Part shown: piece by piece, positions 1 through 6,959 of the stretch
Layout of the letters: each line of letters starts with the position of its first letter
Position numbering within the stretch: position 1 is the first letter of the stretch
NCBI GenBank assembly: GCA_018679695.1
Contig: JAHHKH010000247.1
Coordinates: 1-13,138, forward strand
Source: Maribacter sp.
GTDB lineage: Bacteria; Bacteroidota; Bacteroidia; Flavobacteriales; Flavobacteriaceae
Direction: 5' to 3'
Length of the DNA: 13,138 nt
Made by a program: the position numbers and the translations under genes
The notes under the pieces: model-generated
What the model was told of the DNA's origin: nothing
Database searches by the model: none
Seen by the model: only the letters and a program-made list of their open reading frames with translations

Positions 1-271
1 CCACTTGCCCCCTTCTTATTAGGTCATATTCCTCCTCAATAGGTTCTTTTACCTTTATGATCATATCGCTCATGCTATACACTTGACCAATGGTGTCCAA
101 GATTATAGCTCCAACCTTTTTATAATCCTCATCAACAAAGCCACTGCCTTCCCCAGCACCCGTTTGTATATATACGGTGTGATTTTTATGGACCAATTCA
201 AAAACACCGGCTGGGGTCATGCCTACCCGACTTTCATTACTCTTTATTTCCTTGGGAACACCTACAGTCAT
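1..271 (-). CDS. ald: Alanine dehydrogenase, N-terminal part (runs off left edge)
   Basis: The first 90 residues are visible; the rest lies beyond the left edge. Alanine dehydrogenase catalyses the NAD-dependent reversible oxidative deamination of L-alanine to pyruvate and ammonia in the cytoplasm. The start MTVGVPKEIKSNESRVGMTP matches the family's N-terminal signature. Arg15 corresponds to the pyruvate-binding arginine. Further on, TGAGEGSGF (37-45) and IIKVKEP (71-77) are also typical; Lys75 is the position of the family's catalytic lysine. The related transhydrogenase alpha subunit (PntA) shares this fold, but the visible sequence resembles Ald more closely. The ATG at 271 gives the canonical family start and no better upstream start is seen. 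It lies 271 bp downstream of the leuS stop on the same strand, behind an unusual structured spacer that may act as its leader. No good TAnnTTTG promoter match was found in that spacer. Confidence 0.9.
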   Translation of the reverse strand, partial: MTVGVPKEIKSNESRVGMTPAGVFELVHKNHTVYIQTGAGEGSGFVDEDYKKVGAIILDTIGQVYSMSDMIIKVKEPIEEEYDLIRRGQV

Positions 272-337
272 TTTATTATGATTTTTACGATTTCAGCAAA
301 AATGTGACAATAGTTTGAAATAAAAAAAATAATTCAT

Positions 338-374
338 AAAAAAGAGGGGTATTTCGTTCAAATACTTCTTTTTT
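338..374 (-). terminator. Terminator-like hairpin between leuS and ald
   Basis: Read on the minus strand, AAAAAAGAAGTATTT, a 5-nt loop (gaacg) and AAATACCCCTCTTTTTT form a hairpin with a 6-bp upper stem, a 1x3 internal loop and an 8-bp lower stem, ending in a U-rich run. It lies 169 nt downstream of the leuS stop and 66 nt before the ald start, so it could end leuS transcripts or attenuate read-through into ald. Read on the plus strand, the same bases form 15 continuous pairs including three G-U wobbles, so it could also stop plus-strand transcripts. Pairing was counted by eye; no folding energy was computed. Confidence 0.55.
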
Positions 375-382
375 CGTTTTAT

Positions 383-454
383 ACCCCCCCTTTTTTTCTG
401 TTATAAATAAATTATCGGCTATTTTGAGTAAGCTTTTAAAAAAAAAGGGGGGGT
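383..454. repeat. 15-bp perfect inverted repeat of C7T7 / A7G7 tracts
   Basis: The left arm at 383-397 (A, seven C, seven T) is the exact reverse complement of the right arm at 440-454 (seven A, seven G, T). The arms flank a 42-nt AT-rich loop. On neither strand is the second arm followed by a U-run, so this is not a standard intrinsic terminator. Seven consecutive G:C pairs would make a very stable stem in an otherwise AT-rich spacer. The homopolymer tracts could also be prone to replication slippage. Confidence 0.75.
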
Positions 455-542
455 GCTATAGAAATATTTAAATTTATAAGTAAGTAAAATAGGAAGTCTC
501 TCTTTTTTACGGAATGGGGCCTGATGTTCAGCGATATGGGCG

Positions 543-3368
543 TTACCCTACGATATTTACAATTTTCCCGGGAACGACTATAATTTTCTTTGGTGTTCTA
601 CCTTGCAATTGTTGTATTGTTTTTTCATGGGCCATCACCGCAGCTTCAATTCCGTTCCTGTCCAAATCCAACGGTAATTCCAAGGTGAAACGCGTCTTCC
701 CATTGAATGAAATAGGGTATTGCTTACTGCTCTCTACCAAATAAGTTGCATCAAATTCTGGAAAAGGAGCCGTGGCAATCGATTCCGAATTCCCAAGTTG
801 GTGCCAAAGCTCTTCGGCAATATGTGGGGCGTACGGCGATACCAAAATAGATAAAGGTTCTAAAATAGATCTACTTGTACATTTTTGTGCCGAAAGCTCA
901 TTCACACAGATCATAAAGGTAGATACCGAAGTATTGAAAGAGAAATTTCCGATATCCTCTTCAACCTTCTTTATGGTCTTGTGCAATGTTTTTAAATTCT
1001 CCTTTGTAGGTTCAGTTTCATTGAATTTGGTGCCATTTTCATCAAAATACAAACGCCAAAGTTTTTTCAAGAACGAAAACGTTCCCGTAATCCCGGCCGT
1101 ATTCCATGGTTTGGACTGCTCCAATGGTCCCAGGAACATTTCATACAAACGTAAGGAGTCTGCACCGTATTCCTCACAGATACTATCCGGGCTTACCACA
1201 TTGTATTTGGACTTGGACATTTTTTCGACTTCGCGACCAACAATGTACTTACCATTTTCCAAAATGAATTCTGCATCTTTAAACTCCGGTTTCCATTTTT
1301 TGAAAGCCTCTACGTTCAATTCATCAGCAGTATTGATCAACGAAACATCTGCATGAATTGGCGTTACTTTGTTATTTCCTATAAGACCCTTTGATAGTAC
1401 CTTTCCAGTCGTCTCCTCCCTAAAAATAAAAGCACTCGTCCCTGTAATCATCCCTTGGTTGATCAGTTTTTTGGCGTATTCATCCTTTGGCACCAAGCCC
1501 TTATCGAACATGAATTTTTGCCAAAAGCGGGAATACAACAAATGTCCTGTAGCATGTTCGCTACCCCCTATGTATAAGTCAACATCTTGCCAGTAATCAA
1601 TAGCATCCTTCGAGAAGATCTCATTGTCATTCCTAGGATCCATGTAACGATTGAAATACTGGGAACTCCCCGCCCAACCAGGCATGGTATTCAATTCCAG
1701 TGGAAAGACATTTTTATGGTCTATCGACTTATTGCTGACTACTGTTGACTGTTTAATGTCCCAGCCCCACACCGTGGCGTTACCCAGTGGTGGCTCTCCC
1801 GTTTCTGTAGGCAAGTACTTTTCAACTTCAGGCAGTTCTATAGGAAGATGTTCCAAATCGATCATCTGTGGCATACCATCAACATAATATACCGGAAATG
1901 GTTCTCCCCAATAGCGTTGTCGACTAAAGACGGCATCCCGTAATCGATAATTCACCTTTCCCTCTCCCTGGCCTATTTGTTCCAATTCGAAAATGACCCT
2001 TTTTACCGCTTTCTTATACGGTAAACCGTTTAGGAAATCTGAATTTGTAATTATCGTCTTATCCTTATCTGCAAATGCTTCCTCTGAAATATCGATCCCT
2101 TCGAAAATATTTAGGATAGGTATATCAAAATGCTTTGCAAAATCGTAATCGCGCTGATCTCCACAAGGAACAGACATGACCGCACCCGTACCATAACCGG
2201 CCAATACATAATCGCCAATCCAAATAGGAATAGGCTCCTTGGTAAAAGGGTGCTCTGCATATGCACCGGTAAATGCTCCTGAAATGGTCTTTACATCCGC
2301 CATTCGGTCCCGTTCAGAACGTTTGGCCGTAGCTTCAACATAGGCATCAACCTCAGCTTTTTGCGATACTGTGGTTATTTTGGTTACCAATTCGTGTTCC
2401 GGGGCCAAGGTCATAAAACTAGCCCCAAAGATAGTATCGGGGCGGGTCGTGAATACGTCTATTTTATGAGATTGTTTCTCACCGTTCACAATGACTTTAA
2501 AGGTCACCGAGGCACCTTCTGAACGCCCGATCCAATTGGTCTGTAAATCTTTTAAAGGTTGTGGCCAATCTATTTTATCCAAACCATCCAACAAACGCTG
2601 GGCATAGGCCGTTATCCGCATGCTCCACTGTGTCATCTTCTTTCGAACCACAGGGTGCCCTCCACGTTCCGATACGCCATTTACGATTTCATCATTTGCC
2701 AAGACAGTGCCAAGGGCAGGACACCAATTAACTTCGGTTTCTGCCAAGTAGGTCAACCGATATTGCAATAATTTTTCTTGCTTTTCTTTATTTGAAAATC
2801 CATTCCAATCGGAATCGGAAAAGAGTTCCACATTTTCATCACAAACGGCATTTACCTTTGAATTACCGCTTTTTTCAAATTGGGCAATCAAAGTTTCGAT
2901 ATCCTCGGCCTTATCAGCATCTTGATTATACCAAGAATTGAATAATTGGATGAATATCGATTGTGTCCATTTATAATAATCGGGATTCGAGGTTCGAACT
3001 TCACGGTTCCAATCAAAGGAAAAACCGATTTTATCCAATTGTTCACGATATCTTTTGATATTGGTCTCAGTGGTTATCGCAGGATGCTGCCCAGTTTGAA
3101 TTGCATATTGCTCTGCAGGTAAGCCAAAGGAATCAAATCCCATAGGATGCAACACATTGAATCCTTTATGCCTTTTGTAACGTGCATAGATATCACTGGC
3201 AATATAGCCTAACGGATGCCCTACATGGAGACCTGCCCCCGAGGGATATGGGAACATATCCAGCACATAATACTTTTCCTTATCGGACTTATTCTCTGCC
3301 CTGAACGTCTCGTTATCTGCCCAATATTTTTGCCATTTGGCCTCAATTTCTTTGAAATTGTATTGCAT
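543..3368 (-). CDS. leuS: Leucyl-tRNA synthetase
   Basis: This class I aminoacyl-tRNA synthetase charges tRNA-Leu with leucine using ATP in the cytoplasm. At 941 residues it is complete and within the long end of bacterial LeuRS sizes. The HIGH-type motif reads HVGH at 48-51 inside PSGAGLHVGHPLGY. The KMSKS loop is at 716-720. The CP1 editing domain shows TTRPDTIFGASF (307-318) and GTGAVMSVPCGDQRDYDF (393-410); Asp407 aligns with the universally conserved editing aspartate, while the histidine before the first aspartate of this motif is glycine (403). The catalytic-core segments MPGWAGSSQ (562-570) and GGSEHATGHLLYSRFW (601-616) are intact. The anticodon-binding domain and a C-terminal domain ending VVPGKIVNIVG follow. 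The ATG at 3368 gives the expected N-terminus (YNFKEIEAKWQKYW). It is divergent from ftsX across 81 bp. Confidence 0.98.
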   Translation of the reverse strand: MQYNFKEIEAKWQKYWADNETFRAENKSDKEKYYVLDMFPYPSGAGLHVGHPLGYIASDIYARYKRHKGFNVLHPMGFDSFGLPAEQYAIQTGQHPAITTETNIKRYREQLDKIGFSFDWNREVRTSNPDYYKWTQSIFIQLFNSWYNQDADKAEDIETLIAQFEKSGNSKVNAVCDENVELFSDSDWNGFSNKEKQEKLLQYRLTYLAETEVNWCPALGTVLANDEIVNGVSERGGHPVVRKKMTQWSMRITAYAQRLLDGLDKIDWPQPLKDLQTNWIGRSEGASVTFKVIVNGEKQSHKIDVFTTRPDTIFGASFMTLAPEHELVTKITTVSQKAEVDAYVEATAKRSERDRMADVKTISGAFTGAYAEHPFTKEPIPIWIGDYVLAGYGTGAVMSVPCGDQRDYDFAKHFDIPILNIFEGIDISEEAFADKDKTIITNSDFLNGLPYKKAVKRVIFELEQIGQGEGKVNYRLRDAVFSRQRYWGEPFPVYYVDGMPQMIDLEHLPIELPEVEKYLPTETGEPPLGNATVWGWDIKQSTVVSNKSIDHKNVFPLELNTMPGWAGSSQYFNRYMDPRNDNEIFSKDAIDYWQDVDLYIGGSEHATGHLLYSRFWQKFMFDKGLVPKDEYAKKLINQGMITGTSAFIFREETTGKVLSKGLIGNNKVTPIHADVSLINTADELNVEAFKKWKPEFKDAEFILENGKYIVGREVEKMSKSKYNVVSPDSICEEYGADSLRLYEMFLGPLEQSKPWNTAGITGTFSFLKKLWRLYFDENGTKFNETEPTKENLKTLHKTIKKVEEDIGNFSFNTSVSTFMICVNELSAQKCTSRSILEPLSILVSPYAPHIAEELWHQLGNSESIATAPFPEFDATYLVESSKQYPISFNGKTRFTLELPLDLDRNGIEAAVMAHEKTIQQLQGRTPKKIIVVPGKIVNIVG

Positions 3369-3394
3369 TATGTCGCTTTATTTACTATACCGCC

Positions 3395-3402
3395 CAAAAA
3401 TA
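3395..3402 (-). promoter_or_regulatory. Candidate -7 element for leuS
   Basis: On the minus strand the octamer TATTTTTG matches the Bacteroidota -7 consensus TAnnTTTG exactly. It sits 26 nt upstream of the leuS ATG, which would give a 5' leader of about 20 nt. No TTTG -33 element is visible at the usual spacing, so the call rests on one short motif. Confidence 0.4.
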
Positions 3403-3423
3403 AGTTTATTCGATTTACTTTCC

Positions 3424-3431
3424 TATTTTTA
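3424..3431 (+). promoter_or_regulatory. Weak candidate -7 element for ftsX
   Basis: TATTTTTA matches seven of eight positions of TAnnTTTG (the final G is A) and ends 18 nt before the ftsX ATG. TTTA at 3405-3408 is a poor -33 candidate at short spacing. Its attraction is position, in the divergent leuS/ftsX spacer upstream of a plus-strand gene cluster. Confidence 0.22.
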
Positions 3432-3449
3432 CATATTCATAACGCATAC

Positions 3450-4328
3450 ATGAGCAATTCTTTTGAAAACTATCAAAAACGAAAGCTGATTTCCTCTTAC
3501 TTTTCAGTGGTCTTGAGTATAGGATTGGTGCTTTTTCTTCTTGGCATATTAGGGATGCTGGTGTTGAATACCAAAAAGATGGCGGATCATTTTAAGGAGC
3601 AGATTACTATCTCGGTATTTTTAAAGGAAAATGCCAAAGAGGTTGAGGTTGACCAATTACAAAAGAGTCTCGCAATGGCCAAATATACCAAAACCGCAAC
3701 CTATGTTTCCAAGGAGGAGGCAGCTGAGCAACATAGTGAGGAAATTGGGGAGAACTTTATAGATTTCCTGGGTTACAACCCTTTAAAAAACTCTATTGAT
3801 GTTCAATTGAACGCCGACTTTGTCTCCCCGGAACAAATTGAGGATATAGCGACTGAAATCTCGAAAAAGAATTATGTTGATGAAGTGAGTTATGATAAAC
3901 CTTTGGTTGGGCTACTAAGCGATAACGTAAAAAAAATAAGTCTTTGGATCCTCGTTGCAAGTGCCATATTCACCTTTATTGCTGTTTTACTCATTAATAG
4001 CTCCATTAGATTGTCGATCTACTCAAAACGGTTTATTATTAAAACCATGCAAATGGTTGGGGCAACGAAAATCTTCATTCGAAGACCATTTATTTGGACG
4101 AATATTAAATTGGGAATGTTGGGGGCGGTTTTGGCATTATTGGCTTTAGGGGGGGTATTGGTCTATTTGGATAAGAATTTTTCCGAACTTAAGCTATTCC
4201 AAGACAGTACAATTTTGATATTGCTATTTGTGGGCGTATTTGTTTTGGGGGTTTTGATCTCCTTGATCAGTACTTATTTTGCTACGCAACGCTTTTTAAA
4301 TCTTAGGACAGACGAATTATATTATTAA
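3450..4328 (+). CDS. ftsX: Cell division protein FtsX (ABC-type permease subunit)
   Basis: FtsX is the membrane partner of the ATPase FtsE. In well-studied bacteria FtsEX acts at the division site and transmits ATP-driven changes to periplasmic peptidoglycan hydrolase activators. The 292-residue protein has the family layout: a cytoplasmic N-terminus, TM1 at about 17-39, a large periplasmic domain at about 40-160 (including ITISVFLKENAKEVEV), then TM2 (163-184), TM3 (219-240) and TM4 (255-277). The segment YSKRFIIKTMQMVGATKIFIRRPF (191-214) is the characteristic FtsX cytoplasmic loop. The ATG at 3450 was chosen because it begins MSNSFENYQKRKLISSYFSV, a typical flavobacterial FtsX start; the frame stays open upstream into leuS but that extension is antisense shadow. 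DUF3098 follows after 9 nt. No ftsE gene is present in the window. Confidence 0.95.
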   Translation: MSNSFENYQKRKLISSYFSVVLSIGLVLFLLGILGMLVLNTKKMADHFKEQITISVFLKENAKEVEVDQLQKSLAMAKYTKTATYVSKEEAAEQHSEEIGENFIDFLGYNPLKNSIDVQLNADFVSPEQIEDIATEISKKNYVDEVSYDKPLVGLLSDNVKKISLWILVASAIFTFIAVLLINSSIRLSIYSKRFIIKTMQMVGATKIFIRRPFIWTNIKLGMLGAVLALLALGGVLVYLDKNFSELKLFQDSTILILLFVGVFVLGVLISLISTYFATQRFLNLRTDELYY

Positions 4329-4337
4329 ATTTGCCAT

Positions 4338-4607
4338 ATGGGTAAAAAGCAAAACAAATCGAGCGAGCGAGCAGCTAAACCTGAATTTATATTCCAAAAG
4401 AGGAATTATATGTTCATGTTTTTGGGGATAGCTTTTATCGCTTTAGGTTTCATTTTAATGAGCGGTGGCGGTAGTGACGACCCTAATGTTTTTAATGATG
4501 AAATCTATAATTTTCGACGCATACGGTTGGCTCCCACACTCGTATTGATCGGTTTGGGCATCGAGATTTATGCCATATTGTTGAATCCCCATAAGAAGCG
4601 CGATTAA
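4338..4607 (+). CDS. DUF3098 family small membrane protein
   Basis: This 89-residue protein of unknown function belongs to the DUF3098 family, known mainly from Bacteroidota. A basic, lysine-rich N-terminus (1-13) precedes FIFQKRNY, the first hydrophobic helix (about 24-42), a glycine- and aspartate-containing loop (GGGSDDPNVFNDEIYNFRR, 43-61), a second helix (about 65-83) and a basic tail (NPHKKRD). That topology predicts two membrane spans with both ends probably cytoplasmic by the positive-inside rule. It sits 9 nt after ftsX and 1 nt before uppP, so translational coupling is likely. From my knowledge of the group this neighbourhood is conserved, which suggests a role near FtsX or in envelope assembly, but nothing in the sequence fixes the function. 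Confidence 0.88.
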   Translation: MGKKQNKSSERAAKPEFIFQKRNYMFMFLGIAFIALGFILMSGGGSDDPNVFNDEIYNFRRIRLAPTLVLIGLGIEIYAILLNPHKKRD

Positions 4608-4608
4608 T

Positions 4609-5403
4609 TTGGAGACCTTAGACGCCATCATTCTTGGCATTATCCAGGGACTCACGGAATTTCTTCCCGTATCATCCAGTGGACATTTGGAATTAGGTAA
4701 AGCTATTTTAGGTGATAACTCAGTCCCAGAAGAAAGTTTATTATTTACGGTAGTACTTCATTTTGCAACGGCATTGAGTACGATTGTCGTATTTCGAAAA
4801 GATGTTTGGGAAATTCTTAGTGGACTTTTTCAATTTAAATGGAATGAGGAAACCCGATTTTCATTAAAGATCATCATTTCAATGTTGCCCGCTACTTTCA
4901 TCGGGCTGTTTTTTGAAGAACAGTTAGAAGCTTTTTTCGGAGGTGATATACGATTTGTTGGTTTTATGCTACTGATTACGGCGGTTCTTCTCTATTTTGC
5001 CGATAGAGCAAAGGATACAGATAGAAAGGTAACTTATAAAAATGCATTTATCGTCGGTATTTCACAAGCAATTGCCATGCTTCCAGGAATTTCCCGAAGC
5101 GGAGCGACCATTTCAACATCGGTCTTATTAGGTGTTGACAAGACAAAAGCTGCCCGTTTTTCATTCCTAATGGTTGTACCTCTGATAATCGGTAAAATGA
5201 GTAAAGATATCATGAGCGGTGAGCTTAGTTTTGAAAGCGAAAATACCTTTGCCATGGGTGTGGGTTTCATAGCTGCTTTTTTTGCAGGGATGGCGGCCTG
5301 TACCTGGATGATACAACTGGTAAAAAAAAGCAAACTTACTTACTTCGCCATATACTGCTTACTGGTAGGACTAATTGCAATCGGTTATAGCTTTTGGGGA
5401 TAA
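4609..5403 (+). CDS. uppP: Undecaprenyl-diphosphatase UppP (BacA family), TTG start
   Basis: UppP is an inner-membrane enzyme that dephosphorylates undecaprenyl pyrophosphate to the monophosphate carrier lipid used for peptidoglycan and other surface glycans; overproduction confers bacitracin resistance. The 264-residue sequence carries both family signatures: QGLTEFLPVSSSGHLE (13-28), with the catalytic-region Glu17 and the SSSGH stretch, and LPGISRSGATIS (158-169), with Arg163. Several hydrophobic spans make up most of the rest. The start is TTG at 4609, read as METLDAIILGIIQG; homologues begin at this residue and no ATG lies nearby in frame. Only one base separates it from the DUF3098 stop. 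The TTG start may lower translation or depend on ribosomes arriving from DUF3098 (inference). Confidence 0.96.
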   Translation: METLDAIILGIIQGLTEFLPVSSSGHLELGKAILGDNSVPEESLLFTVVLHFATALSTIVVFRKDVWEILSGLFQFKWNEETRFSLKIIISMLPATFIGLFFEEQLEAFFGGDIRFVGFMLLITAVLLYFADRAKDTDRKVTYKNAFIVGISQAIAMLPGISRSGATISTSVLLGVDKTKAARFSFLMVVPLIIGKMSKDIMSGELSFESENTFAMGVGFIAAFFAGMAACTWMIQLVKKSKLTYFAIYCLLVGLIAIGYSFWG

Positions 5404-5446
5404 AGACCCATATCACCAAGAAGGAAATGCAAAAGAATCCATTACT

Positions 5447-6163
5447 ATGAATTCACTATCCAAAGAAGATTTTTTAGACGGTCAACTGCTTCTAATTGAT
5501 AAACCCTTGGGTTGGTCATCATTTCAGGCAGTGAATAAGCTTAAATGGGCCATCCGGAAGAAATTCCACTTAAAAAAAATTAAAATCGGGCATGCAGGCA
5601 CGTTAGATCCATTGGCGACTGGACTTTTACTTATCTGCACTGGAAAGTTCACAAAAAAAATAAATGAACTTCAAGGTCAGGTAAAAGAATATACGGGAAC
5701 GATTACCCTCGGGGCTACAACCCCATCATTCGATCTAGAAACTTCAATTGATAAAACCTTCCCAATTGACCATATCTCCGAAGAAATGATACATACCACA
5801 AAAACCTCTTTTATCGGGAAGATTGAACAAGTACCACCCCTGTTTTCGGCATTAAAAAAGGACGGAAAACGACTTTATGAATTTGCACGTGAAGGAAAGT
5901 CCGTTGAAATAAAAAAACGGACGGTTACAATTTACGAGTTTGAAATCACTAAAATCAAACTACCAAACATTGATTTCAGAGTGGTTTGCAGTAAGGGAAC
6001 CTATATTAGGTCCTTGGCACATGATTTTGGAAAAGCTTTGCAATCTGGAGCCCATTTAACAGCCCTAAGAAGAACCAAAATAGGTGATTTCAACGTAAAT
6101 AAAGCCCTGGACCCTGTTGTTTTTGGGGAAACGTTGCTTGGAAATGGGGCAAATTCCCACTAA
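5447..6163 (+). CDS. truB: tRNA pseudouridine(55) synthase TruB
   Basis: TruB isomerises U55 in the T-loop of elongator tRNAs to pseudouridine. The 238-residue protein shows LLLIDKPLGWSSFQAVNKLK (14-33), the catalytic motif GHAGTLDPLATGLLLICTGK (48-67) with nucleophile Asp54, the VKEYTGTITLGATTPSFDLE region, PPLFSALKKDGKRLYE and VVCSKGTYIRSLAHDFG. It lacks the extra C-terminal PUA domain of longer TruB proteins, as is usual for shorter bacterial forms. The ATG at 5447 was preferred over an in-frame ATG at 5375, which overlaps uppP by 29 nt and adds a non-conserved 24-residue extension. It lies 43 nt after uppP and is probably co-transcribed with it. Confidence 0.96.
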   Translation: MNSLSKEDFLDGQLLLIDKPLGWSSFQAVNKLKWAIRKKFHLKKIKIGHAGTLDPLATGLLLICTGKFTKKINELQGQVKEYTGTITLGATTPSFDLETSIDKTFPIDHISEEMIHTTKTSFIGKIEQVPPLFSALKKDGKRLYEFAREGKSVEIKKRTVTIYEFEITKIKLPNIDFRVVCSKGTYIRSLAHDFGKALQSGAHLTALRRTKIGDFNVNKALDPVVFGETLLGNGANSH

Positions 6164-6230
6164 ATTAGGAACTGCAATCCTTTTTCAACGAGAAATTAAA
6201 ATAATTAAATAAAAAAGTGGTTATAGCACT

Positions 6231-6959
6231 ATGAATCTCAACCGCCAACAATTATCACTGCTCATTACATTCTTCTCCATGTCTATCATGGTGTTGGCTC
6301 TGTACAATATTCATCTTGGTGGACAGCAACAAGAAGATGAGTATGTTGTTGAATTGGTTTTGGATGATGAAGAACTCGAGGAACTTTTAGAGGAAAAGGA
6401 AAAATTACTGGAGGAACTGCAGGAGCAGGATCCCATAAAAAGCCACATGGCCTATAATGAGACGGCAAAACCCAGCTACGGTAATCCTGAACCCTTAAAA
6501 ACACTTGAGGAAATTCTAGAGGAGAAGGCCGCCAATGAATCCGAAGGGAGTTCCGAATATAGCGATGAAGACCCCGAATATACCGCAAAGGTGAAAGAAT
6601 TGGCCAAACAAAGGGAAGAGAAAAAGCAACTGCTTGGAGAACGTGAAGCCCAAAAAGAAGAGCGAACCAATAATCTGGCTGCCAGAAGAACCTCAGTTTC
6701 CTATTCCCTTATTGGCCGGAATAATTATGAACTTCCGCCCCCAATCTATACTTGTATTGAAGGTGGTAAAGTGGTCATCAATATTACAGTGGATGCCGTT
6801 GGAAATGTCACAGATGCCAGTTTCAATGAAAAAAGTTCAGGTACTTCAAACGGTTGTTTGGTTGAGAATGCCATAACCTATGCCTTAAAAGCCCAGTTTG
6901 ATTCCTCAACTAAAACTTCACAAAAAGGAACCATTACCTATTTATTCCAAAGCAAGTAG
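6231..6959 (+). CDS. TonB-like protein with acidic coiled-coil linker
   Basis: This 242-residue, probably periplasm-facing, inner-membrane-anchored protein has a short cytoplasmic N-terminus, one hydrophobic helix (about 9-29) and a long charged linker. The linker is strikingly acidic at 34-66, with runs such as DDEELEELLEEKEKLLEELQ, and mixed-charge helical at 115-150. The C-terminal part (about 170-242) resembles the TonB C-terminal domain: PPPIYTCIEGGKVVINITVD followed by GNVTDASFNEKSSGTSNGCL, with the beta-beta-alpha pattern and the G-x-V-x-x-A signature. TonB proteins carry energy from ExbB/ExbD to outer-membrane receptors. Classical TonB linkers are Pro/Lys/Glu-rich, so this is an atypical member. 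Cys175 and Cys209 could form a disulfide. No exbB or exbD is nearby. Its last 18 nt overlap the opposite-strand thioredoxin-fold gene. Confidence 0.75.
   Translation: MNLNRQQLSLLITFFSMSIMVLALYNIHLGGQQQEDEYVVELVLDDEELEELLEEKEKLLEELQEQDPIKSHMAYNETAKPSYGNPEPLKTLEEILEEKAANESEGSSEYSDEDPEYTAKVKELAKQREEKKQLLGEREAQKEERTNNLAARRTSVSYSLIGRNNYELPPPIYTCIEGGKVVINITVDAVGNVTDASFNEKSSGTSNGCLVENAITYALKAQFDSSTKTSQKGTITYLFQSK

Noticed and set aside
772..1356. 194-residue open frame on the plus strand opposite leuS
   Set aside because: It lies wholly antisense to the well-supported leuS gene, has serine-rich low-complexity composition typical of an antisense shadow, and resembles no family.
3216..3449. In-frame upstream extension of ftsX
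   Set aside because: It runs antisense into the 5' end of leuS and across the divergent promoter spacer; known FtsX proteins start at the ATG at 3450.
5375..5446. Alternative upstream TruB start
   Set aside because: It overlaps the end of uppP by 29 nt and would add 24 residues not seen in TruB proteins; the ATG at 5447 gives the usual N-terminus.
6217..6229. Imperfect palindrome GTGGTTATAGCAC just before the TonB-like gene
   Set aside because: Only short arms match and the centre is AT-rich; this is expected by chance and there is no second copy supporting an operator.
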